Shown in pieces: positions 11,027 through 20,700 of a DNA stretch of 29,700 nt. The stretch is taken from NCBI GenBank assembly GCA_964058805.1, contig CAXKVV010001427.1, positions 1-29,700 of the forward strand. The letters run 5' to 3'. The notes under the pieces were generated by a model. It did not search any database. It was given only the letters and a program-made list of their open reading frames with translations, and had not been told where the DNA came from. Source of the stretch: Schoenoplectus triqueter (taxonomy: Eukaryota; Streptophyta; Magnoliopsida; Poales; Cyperaceae). The translations under genes were made by a program, and so were the position numbers. How positions within the stretch are numbered: the first letter of the stretch is position 1; every line of letters begins with the position of its first letter.

Positions 11027-11961
11027 TGTGAAACCCTGTATAATTTAGAATATTAAATATATATATATATATATATTAAATAAAATAGAGTAAATATACA
11101 TAAAAAAAACTTAATAACTAAATGCAGACGTCAAATTAAAAATTTATTGAAATATAAAATTGATTTTTAATTCATAATTAAGTAGATGAGAGAAATATCT
11201 TAATCCATTAAAATTTGATAGGATAATTAACAATAATAATAATAAATATGACAATGATGATAATCAATTAATTTAAAGGAATGTTGGATTAATGAAACAT
11301 AGATTTAAGGGTTTAATTAAATAATAAAATTATGAAATATGCTAAGCACTTAATCAATTTAAAATCAGAACCAAACCTTGTTCTATTTTCATGTTTCATT
11401 TCCAAAATCTTTGACTTTCTCAATTTTCCCTTTTTGTTGTGCATGACCCTCCTGCCATCCGTCACTTCCATTCTTTCATCTTCTCTTTTCCCCATGAGTC
11501 CTTGTCCTTATCTTGGACTTTTCTTCCTCTGTCCGAACAGATGCACCTCTACTTTGTCCTTGGTGTGTCTCACTCCCTCTTTGAATTCCCTCCGTTCTTT
11601 TTTTTTCAGAAACCAAACCCCACACAGGAGCTCTCCCATCTGTGATTACCACTTCCCCTCCTATCTCATAATCTCGAATTTTCTCTCTCTGCTTGCCTCA
11701 CTCGCTCCTGCTTATGATGTTCGTCTGCCACCACACAACAAGGGCGACACCCAAGCAACCCTTCGCCATGTCTTCCCCCTCTTGGCAGATCTGACCCCCA
11801 AATCGGTCTCACCCCTCGCGATGCTCTCATCCACATAATGAGAGATCCCATCCACCACGTTTGCACCTGAACCTTGCTCGAAAATTGAAGGGTCCTAGTC
11901 TGACTCGTCGATCAGATTCACAAGTCGTGACTCCTTCCCCTTCTCTGTCCATGACATGCCA

Positions 11962-11968
11962 TATATAA
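11962..11968 (+). promoter_or_regulatory. Candidate LTR promoter TATA box
   Basis: TATATAA sits in the GC-richer island of the LTR (context GCCATATATAACCTCAC) and is preserved in the right LTR. If used, transcription would start near 11995, leaving about 3.9 kb of R-U5. This is an inference from composition and motif only; other TATA-like words occur in the AT-rich portions. Confidence 0.35.
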
Positions 11969-13904
11969 CCTCACATCAGGGGCAGAGCCCATGCGACACG
12001 AAGGAGCAGATGCCTCTGCCTCAACTCCGCAGCAACATCACTAGACGATGAGAGTCGCGCACTGGCAGCCCCGACTCATGCAACGACAGCCCTATCACAC
12101 CTCCTCCTCCCACACGGACCACCACACCGCTCCCCTAGTTTTTCCTCTTGGCGCCGCTATAGCCAAACCCCCCTGGCCGAGCCTCACCTCCTGTTCGAAA
12201 TGGGTGTTGAATTGCTGCCTCTTCTCAAGCTGGTAATACTAATTCTTTATTTTCTTTGGTTGTGTGGGCCTTGTGCCGAGGTTGAGCCTCATGCATCTTT
12301 GTGTTGTTAGTTTTCTGTCATTGTGCTTCGATCTAGCAGCCGGGCGTGCCATGCCGTGTTAGCCTTGTGTGTTGTCACCTTAGGCCAACCTTATGTCTGA
12401 CTGTTGTCATGTCATGCTTAGTTCTATTCTTGGTTGAATTGTTCGGGTGTGTGATGCAGATTTTGCTACATCAATGTCTTAGTTGCACAGACTCTTTCTT
12501 CTTTTTCCATACGAAATGAATAACAACTAAACTTCAAGTCTAAATGTGAAAGAGATGATAAATGACTTACTAATTGGCGCAAGACATGTTTTAATTACAA
12601 TGAATCAACTCAAAAACCCTGAAATCCCATTTGGGATTGGAAAATATACAACTTAGGAAAAATTCAAGTGTCAACTTTCAGAAAATTTACTTCTCATTAG
12701 TCGCTAGGCATGTTTCCAAACTATATACATTTTTTTTAAACAGTACATCACAATTTATTTTCCTCTCGCGCAAAAGATTTTCCAATTTAGTAGCTTGAGT
12801 GTCAGGATGATGTTTTATATACTTTAAGACATTCTCAAGAAGATTTTAAAATATTACTAATAAATATTTATAAACTTATCTTAACAACATGACACGCTTC
12901 CTTATTGTACTACACACCAAATATAATAAAATATGTATATTATTCAATTTTTCTATTTTCAATAAATAAAACTAAAATTAAAACTAAATTATAAAATATT
13001 ATATATATATATATATATTAATCAAACAAAATTAAAACACCAACACGTTTAATTAAATAAAAACATTAATTAAGTTTAAGTTAATTGAAATTATTTTCTT
13101 TTATTTGATTGTTATTCTTAATTCTAGTTTTATATAGTATACTTTCTAATTAATAAAAATATTATTAATATATGAAATGAGATATAATTACAGAATACGA
13201 TATAAATAATTAGGGGTTTTAAAATAATAAATAAAGTATAATAATAATTTATAATATAACATATATATTAATCAATTTCTCTATTTAATAATGGAATAAT
13301 GTTACTAAATATATAAATATATATATTAATCAATTTCTCTATTTTTAATAAGAATAATATTAATTATATAATATTATATATTAATCAATTTCTCTATTTC
13401 TAAATAATTAATTATCCTGATTATAATTAAATTAATTAAGGGATAACATTTAAGCTAACTTAATTAATTTAAATAAATTAAATTAGTTACGTTAATCGAA
13501 ACAAATATAATCTCAAAACACCGATACGCTTAATAAAATAATAATATTTAATTTGTTTAAATTAAGTTAAGCGAGTTTCATTAATTTATGTCACATCTAT
13601 TTTATTTTCATATAACAAACCTATAAATTATAAAAAAATCATATTAGTATGTAAAATAACATATAATTGAAGAATATAATTTAAATAATTAATATTTACA
13701 AAGCAATAATTAGAATATGATAAGAATTTATATTATAAAATATATATTAATTAATTTCCTTATTTCTAGATAATTAAATTTTCAAATGTTAATTAAAATA
13801 ATTAAGTGAGAATGTTATGATAACTAAATAAATCTAAATAAAATTTAGTTAATTCTATTTGTCAAATTAGATATAAGTTAATTATAAACTTTAAATAATA
13901 ACGC

Positions 13905-14113
13905 TCTCGTCTCCGCGTCCGGTATACCATGACCTAACCAGACCAATCGTGAATAGGATACTCGCCAATTTAATTTATTTTGACTTTATAGGTTCTCGAA
14001 AATATCTTGATGACCCGACAATCAAGTACACTCAGGATGAGACGGTTGACGAGATCGTGGGCCCCACCGGAGACCGAGCCATCATACGCTATCAGCCTTG
14101 CCAAAATATTTAG
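13905..14113 (+). other. GC-rich island in the LTR with an open frame of unknown origin
   Basis: Within AT-rich LTR DNA, this patch has near-normal coding composition and an open frame (no ATG) ending at a TAG near 14113. The last ~40 codons read SRKYLDDPTIKYTQDE then TVDEIVGPTGDRAIIRYQ, which look protein-like, and are preceded by an acceptor-like TTTGACTTTATAG at about 13979-13991. The right LTR copy has one amino-acid change (Thr to Ala after DDP). I do not recognise the sequence. It could be a captured exon or chance. Confidence 0.3.
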
Positions 14114-14261
14114 GTGCGGATTGCACTGAGATTTATGATTTCTTAGGATATGGCTTTAAAATATTATTTTCTTTTCTTTTGATATTGAGACTTGTTCATA
14201 TCATCCGCATTTCATTTTATATGCATTTCACTTTGATCATTAATTAGACAAATCTTTGAGG

Positions 14262-14558
14262 TTAATTAACTGTAGGATAGATTATCCTAGACAGAGTAAT
14301 TAGCATTTGAATGTTTAATATAATTAGTTATAGGATAGATTATCCTAGATAGAGTAATTAGCATTTGAATGTTTAATATAATTAGTTATAGGATAGATTT
14401 TCCTAGATAGAGTAATTAGTACTTAATAATTTAATATAATTTGTTACAGGATAGATTATCCTAGATAGAGTAAGTAGTGTTTAATAATATAATTAGTTAC
14501 ATGATAAATTATCTAGGATAGATTATCTTAGATAGAGTAATTAGCATTAATAAATTAT
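14262..14558 (+). repeat. Five-unit ~58-bp tandem array in the 5' LTR
   Basis: Five imperfect units of about 55-60 bp each contain TAGGATAGATTATCCTA (7-bp inverted arms around GAT) followed by GATAGAGTAATTAG. The last unit is the most diverged and has an extra partial copy of the palindromic word. The array is present in both LTRs, at about 20943-21239 in the right one. Repeated palindromes in a U3 or leader region could bind a dimeric protein or form RNA hairpins; no function is shown. Confidence 0.8.
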
Positions 14559-15020
14559 ATTAGTATTAATCAAGTACCTTGAAATTTTTATTATATAAAT
14601 AATGTGATTTTTAGATTATAATTAATCAGATTGTTATATTGATCAAATTAAGCGAGACATAACTAAATTGAATTAAGATTTGAATTTGCATATTATCCGT
14701 TTTCTATAATTTGTATGATATTATGAAACTCAAGGAAAATTTTAAGTTAAAAATGGATATCCAAATTTGGGTTTGGGAAGAGTGTCAGTACCGACTCGAT
14801 TTTATAATAAAATACACTTTAAATTTATTATTGAGGAGCTATTCCGTGGTTACAGTGATTATTTTATCACTTTATATTTAGCAGTGACTATTTTGTCACT
14901 TTATATTTGTTCGTGATTGATTCACTTCATTTTATATTATTTTCGGATAGTCTCCTTCAATCTGAATTATATATTGATAAAAATCGAGTCGTTGTTCGTT
15001 TCATTATAGTAAGGGACCGA

Positions 15021-15134
15021 GCGGGATAAATTAGGGATGGTTTTGATAGTGAATGACGCTCTCTTCTATAGAGCGGGCTCTCTTCTATAGAGCACTGGTT
15101 GAGGTCGGTTCTTTCTGAAAAGAATTTATCCCGC
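15021..15134 (+). repeat. Inverted-repeat structure in the 5' LTR
   Basis: GCGGGATAAATT (15021-15032) and AATTTATCCCGC (15123-15134) are perfect 12-bp inverted arms. Nested inside is a direct duplication of GCTCTCTTCTATAGAGC (15058-15074 and 15077-15093), each copy with GCTCT/AGAGC inverted ends. A second pair, GAATGAC (15051-15057) and GTCATTC (15138-15144), offers an alternative pairing. The structure is preserved in the right LTR near 21702-21815. It may be a folded RNA element or a nested small insertion. Confidence 0.65.
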
Positions 15135-15776
15135 AAAGTCATTCGTGTGATATGGGAGTTTGAACCCGTACCTTTTATATTATAATATCTCAGAATGATT
15201 CATTTTGGGTTTATCCTTGATTTAAAATATTCATGATTTCAAGTAATGCATTTTATTAAACTCTTTTGGATTCTTTTATACTCTACTCAGAATAAAATTT
15301 AATCAATTTAATTATATAAACATCAAATTTCATGTAACTGTAATATTTATTATAAAAATAAATTTGTAATGGTTTTAAGTCTAAGCCTAGAGATTTGTAA
15401 CATCTCGGTGCTGGACCTAAAACCGCACTGAGTGATTTATCACTCACGTTTCCACGGTGGTTGTGGGGTCCAGGTTTTACAGGAGCGGGATCGAGTTTTT
15501 GGATGAGAGTGCTAGGTGCAGTCCTGCGTGGTGACAGAGATGCTTCGCCGCTTCCGCATGTGAGCAGGGTAGTGGATTAGGATCTATCGGGTTTCGAGTT
15601 TTATTTATTCTTCTGGGTTTTTCTTTGTGAGATTTTGTTGCCCATTCCGATGGAGCTAGCCCCGCCGATGTCGGCGTTGTATTTTATTCTTGTTACTCTG
15701 GACTGTTATTATTTTGTATTATTATTATTGTTTTGTTTATTCTGGGATTTATTTTATTTCTATTCACTTAGCCTTT

Positions 15777-15802
15777 CGTATGCACGTCTCGTCGTGCGTA
15801 CG
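15777..15802 (+). other. Hairpin near the 3' end of the 5' LTR
   Basis: CGTATGCACG (15777-15786) and CGTGCGTACG (15793-15802) form a 10-bp stem around TCTCGT. In the right LTR the left arm is CGTACGCACG (22458-22467), giving perfect pairing, so the T/C difference only swaps a G-C for a G.U pair in RNA. A second hairpin, TGAGTGA-TTTA-TCACTCA, lies at 15429-15446. Position near the LTR end suggests a role in the R/U5 RNA (polyadenylation, packaging or priming), which is inference. Confidence 0.6.
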
Positions 15803-15861
15803 TGGCGGGATTAAGCACCCCTAACCCGATTCTTTTATTTCTGGGGTGTGACATCCTTCGG

Positions 15862-15873
15862 TGGTATCAGAGC
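15862..15873 (+). promoter_or_regulatory. Primer-binding site (tRNA-iMet)
   Basis: TGGTATCAGAGC matches the 3' end complement of plant initiator methionine tRNA, the primer used by most plant Ty3/gypsy and Ty1/copia elements. It begins 8 bases after the LTR end. Its presence means the RNA could still be primed for reverse transcription by a helper enzyme. Confidence 0.93.
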
Positions 15874-17126
15874 ATGAATTTTATAATCCGATTTCATATA
15901 AATTATGCTAGGGTAACATCTAAGAAATAAATCCCGAGAATATGAATAAATAAATAAAACAATAGTATGTACTTGACTTAGGTCTGTGAGGGGTATGTCT
16001 AGGAGTATTAGGGCTAGTGTTGCACGTTAGGACACGTGTGACTTCGCTAGCCCTACGGATCCCACTACTCGAACGTGAGATGATTAAATCTGATAAACAC
16101 ATTTATAAATGGCTTAACAAGACAAAATTTGAAAAGTTAAATTACATTTAGTTCCCCCAAAATTTTGTCTTTCCACCTCGACCCGACTTTTGACAAGCCA
16201 GTAAATTTAAAACCCTAATACCATAAAATAACAACGTAATATATATCTATAATTTGGAGTAGTATGACAACTAATAAGAATATAAAAATTTAAATTTGAG
16301 TATAATAATAATAATAACAAGCGTAGTTTTTGTTCAAGTTGATCTTTATATTCTAAAACCCTTATATTTTTGTTATTCACGTTATTCGTGCTTTCACTTA
16401 ATAGGAGTAGATCCTTAGGCATCGGTGAATGGTGACTCATTCGCTTAAACTTTATATAATTAAGTTTAGCTTCCTCGATTTATGAAATTTTTATGTGCTC
16501 GCACTGCATTGTCCAGTCAATTCAACCCAAATTGATTTAATATCAAATTTATTGGTTCTAGGACGGTGACATATGTGTCTTAGTAGATATGACTATCCAT
16601 TAACATCTAATCAATCAATGAGTCCCATAATCATGTCTAAACTCTGACCAACCGATCATTCAAATCAAAATAATTTTGCTCCGAATCTAAATTATTGCAC
16701 CAATCACTTTCTAACTGCACGCATTTCTGAAAGATGTGTATCTAGATTGGACTCAATGTTCATTTCCCCATTATTAGTCTGCGAGGTGTATTAGGTAGTC
16801 GAATTGCATCCACAGTATTATTCATGTCGATGTCTGATCTAAACCAATTCAGAATATCAAGGAGTTATCTTCAATCAAATTGTTTCTCTATATGTAGCAA
16901 AATTTTATTCGGCCTTTGGTCCAATTGTGCAATTGAGGCCCATTCGATTTAATTGTTGACGAACCTCACTTCATTTGGACCTTCGACATAGACTAAATAT
17001 AATATGTGCCCTTAGTAAAAACTCGTATTAATCTGGGTTGACTTGCATTTGACCAATATGACACTCTTTTGTCCAAAAATAAAAAAATAAAAAAATAATA
17101 ATTGACACCTAAGATTCAAATGCGAA

Positions 17127-17144
17127 AACAACAACAACAACAAC

Positions 17145-17174
<30 letters not shown>
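17127..17174. repeat. AAC/AAT trinucleotide microsatellite
   Basis: An uninterrupted ACA/ACAAC run passes directly into an AAT run inside the retroelement internal region. Such runs are length-variable and would make a polymorphic marker. Confidence 0.85.
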
Positions 17175-17175
<1 letters not shown>

Positions 17176-17697
17176 GGAAGAAATAACATAATTAATAATA
17201 ATAACGTGTCAAAAAAAATCTAAATTTTACATACATTAAATTTGACCTGATTATATAGTTAATGAAAATCTTAAAATTTTGAATTTAAGATTAAACAATG
17301 ATAATAATAGTGATACATGAAATTGTGAACTAATATAGCAATATATATAGATAATAACAAGATAATAAATGAAATAAAAATGATAATGATAGTATATGTT
17401 ATATATAAATAAAATATAATTGAAATTTTCTACAATAATAGATCAAGCCAAAATAATAATTCATGCACTAATTTATATAATTGTCATTCTCTAAATTCCA
17501 AACAAAAATTTTATCCCAACGTTATACAATCATCTATGTTCTAAAAATATATAATTAACATTTAACTTAGATATACTAACTCGAATGCAAAGTAAAACAT
17601 TAGATAATTAAGCAAAAAAAATAGTATTTGCAACCCATATAATGAAATTTTTGTCACCCTCATTTAGATTTATGTTTCGAGGACGAAACGCCTTTTT

Positions 17698-17705
17698 AAG
17701 GGGGG
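17698..17705 (+). promoter_or_regulatory. Polypurine tract of the element
   Basis: AAGGGGGG is followed by TTGGA and then the right LTR at 17711. It is preceded by TTTTT and by a 6-bp hairpin, GTTTCG-AGGA-CGAAAC (17674-17689). This is the normal site for plus-strand DNA priming in LTR retrotransposons. Confidence 0.85.
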
Positions 17706-17710
17706 TTGGA

Positions 17711-20700
17711 TGTGAAACCCTGTATAATTTAGAATATTAAATATATATATATATATATATATTAAATAAAATAGAGTAAATATACATAAAAAAAACTTAA
17801 TAACTAAATGCAGACGTCAAATTAAAAATTTATTGAAATATAAAATTGATTTTTAATTCGTAATTAAGTAGATGAGAGAAATATCTTAATCCATTAAAAT
17901 TTGATAGGATAATTAACAATAATAACAATAAATATGATAATGATGATAATCAATTAATTTAAAGGAATGTTGGATTAATGAAACATAGATTTAAGGGTTT
18001 AATTAAATAATAAAATTATGAAATATGCTAAGCACTTAATCAATTTAAAATCAGAACCAAACCTTGTTCTATTTTCATGTTTCATTTCCAAAATCTTTGA
18101 CTTTCTCAATTTTCCCTTTTTGTTGTGCATGACCCTCCTGCCATCCGTCACTTCCATTCTTTCATCTTCTCTTTTCCCCATGAGTCCTTGTCCTTATCTT
18201 GGACTTTTCTTCCTCTGTCCGAACAGATGCACCTCTACTTTGTCCTTGGTGTGTCTCACTCCCTCTTTGAATTCCCTCCGTTCTTTTTTTTTTCAGAAAC
18301 CAAACCTCACACAGGAGCTCTCCCATCTGTGATTACCACTTCCCCTCCTATCTCATAATCTCGAATTTTCTCTCTCTGCTTGCCTCACTCGCTCCTGCTT
18401 ATGATGTTCGTCTGCCACCACACAACAAGGGCGACACCCAAGCAACCCTTCGCCATGTCTTCCCCCTCTTGGCAGATCTGACCCCCAAATCGGTCTCACC
18501 CCTCGCGATGCTCTCATCCACATAATGAGAGATCCCATCCACCACGTTTGCACCTGAACCTTGCTCGAAAATTGAAGGGTCCTAGTCTGACTCGTCGATC
18601 AGATTCACAAGTCGTGACTCCTTCCCCTTCTCTGTCCATGACATGCCATATATAACCTCACATCAGGGGCAGAGCCCATGCGACACGAAGGAGCAGATGC
18701 CTCTGCCTCAACTCCGCAGCAACATCACTAGACGATGAGAGTCGCGCACTGGCAGCCCCGACTCATGCAACGACAGCCCTATCACACCTCCTCCTCCCAC
18801 ACGGACCACCACACCGCTCCCCTAGTTTTTCCTCTTGGCGCCGCTATAGCCAAACCCCCCTGGCCGAGCCTCACCTCCTGTTCGAAATGGGTGTTGAATT
18901 GCTGCCTCTTCTCAAGCTGGTAATACTAATTCTTTATTTTCTTTGGTTGTGTGGGCCTTGTGCCGAGGTTGAGCCTCATGCATCTTTGTGTTGTTAGTTT
19001 TCTGTCATTGTGCTTCGATCTAGCAGCCGGGCGTGCCATGCCGTGTTAGCCTTGTGTGTTGTCACCTTAGGCCAACCTTATGTCTGACTGTTGTCATGTC
19101 ATGCTTAGTTCTATTCTTGGTTGAATTGTTCGGGTGTGTGATGCAGATTTTGCTACATCAATGTCTTAGTTGCACAGACTCTTTCTTCTTTTTCCATACG
19201 AAATGAATAACAACTAAACTTCAAGTCTAAATGTGAAAGAGATGATAAATGACTTACTAATTGGCGCAAGCCATGTTTTAATTACAATGAATCAACTCAA
19301 AAACCCTGAAATCCCATTTGGGATTGGAAAATATACAACTTAGGAAAAATTCAAGTGTCTTTCAGAAAATTTACTTCTCATTAGTCGCTAGGCATGTTTC
19401 CAAACTATATACATTTTTTTTAAACAGTACATCACAATTTATTTTCCTCTCGCGCAAAAGATTTTCCAATTTAGTAGCTTGAGTGTCAGGATGATGTTTT
19501 ATATACTTTAAGACATTCTCAAGAAGATTTTCAAAATATTACTAATAAATATTTATAAACTTATCTTAACAACATGACACGCTTCCTTATTGTACTACAC
19601 ACCAAATATAATAAAATATATATATTATTCAATTTTTCTATTTTCAATAAATAAAACTAAAATTAAAACTAAATTATAAAATATTATATATATATATATT
19701 AATCAAACAAAATTAAAACACCAACACGTTTAATTAAATAAAAACATTAATTAAGTTTAAGTTAATTGAAATTATTTTCTTTTATTTGATTGTTATTCTT
19801 AATTCTAGTTTTATATAGTATACTTTCTAATTAATAAAAATATTATTAATATATGAAATGAGATATAATTACAGAATACGATATAAATAATTAGGGGTTT
19901 TAAAATAATAAATAAAGTATAATAATAATTTATAATATAACATATATATTAATCAATTTCTCTATTTAATAATGGAATAATGTTACTAAATATATAAATA
20001 TATATATTAATCAATTTCTCTATTTTTAATAAGAATAATATTAATTATATAATATTATATATTAATCAATTTCTCTATTTCTAAATAATTAATTATCCTG
20101 ATTATAATTAAATTAATTAAGGGATAACATTTAAGCTAACTTAATTAATTTAAATAAATTAAATTAGTTACGTTAATCGAAACAAATATAATCTCAAAAC
20201 ACCGATACGCTTAATAAAATAATAATATTTACTTTGTTTAAATTAAGTTAAGCGAGTTTCATTAATTTATGTCACATCTATTTTATTTTCATATAACAAA
20301 CCTATAAATTATAAAAAAATCATATTAGTATGTAAAATAACATATAATTGAAGAATATAATTTAAATAATTAATATTTACAAAGCAATAATTAGAATATG
20401 ATAAGAATTTATATTATAAAATATATATTAATTAATTTCCCTATTTCTAGATAATTAAATTTTCAAATGTTAATTAAAATAATTAAGTGAGAATGTTATG
20501 ATAACTAAATAAATCTAAATAAAATTTAGTTAATTCTATTTGTCAAATTAGATATAAGTTAATTATAAACTTTAAATAATAACGCTCTCGTCTCCGCGTC
20601 CGGTATACCATGACCTAACCAGACCAATCGTGAATAGGATACTCGCCAATTTAATTTATTTTGACTTTATAGGTTCTCGAAAATATCTTGATGACCCGGC

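Larger units (their letters stand above)
11027..15853 (+). repeat. 5' long terminal repeat (4827 bp)
   Basis: It starts TGTGAAACCC and ends TGTGACA. Sub-structure: an AT microsatellite at 11057-11076; a pyrimidine-rich then GC-rich island at about 11390-12430; a long AT-rich stretch with a phrase ATTAATCAATTTCTCTATTT repeated three times (about 13266-13400); a second island at about 13905-14120; a five-unit tandem array at about 14262-14558; an inverted-repeat structure at 15021-15134; and a GC-richer terminal part from about 15395. A reading frame of 168 codons at 11332-11838 is disrupted by a single-base length change in the other LTR, so it is not under coding constraint. TATATAA at 11962-11968 is a candidate promoter TATA box, which would place most of the LTR in the transcript. 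Confidence 0.95.
15854..17710 (+). other. Internal region of the element, non-coding (1857 bp)
   Basis: This region lies between the LTRs. It starts with an 8-base spacer and the primer-binding site and ends with the polypurine tract. There is no frame longer than about 77 codons on either strand and no gag, protease, reverse transcriptase, RNase H or integrase motif. It contains an AAC/AAT trinucleotide microsatellite at about 17127-17174. Just before the tract, TTTCGAGGACGAAACGCC resembles the segment found at the 3' end of pol in Ty3/gypsy elements of the Tekay/Del type, so the region is probably a deletion remnant plus unrelated filler DNA. Confidence 0.85.

Noticed and set aside
11332..11838. 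168-codon open frame in the 5' LTR
   Set aside because: A one-base length difference in a poly-T run truncates it to 104 codons in the 3' LTR, it is low-complexity Ser/Leu/Pro/Phe sequence from pyrimidine-rich DNA, and no domain is seen.
14957..15142. 61-codon minus-strand frame identical in both LTRs
   Set aside because: LTRs this young are nearly identical everywhere, so conservation is uninformative, and the frame overlaps an inverted-repeat structure.
15140..15185. GGGAGTTTGAACCCGTACC looked like a tRNA T-arm or SINE box
   Set aside because: No acceptor, D or anticodon arms can be folded around it, and no A box is at the proper distance.
17671..17700. GAGGACGAAAC resembles part of a hammerhead ribozyme, as in plant retrozymes
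   Set aside because: The required CUGANGA core and cleavage site are not upstream. The string is better explained as the usual pol-end sequence before the polypurine tract of Ty3/gypsy elements.
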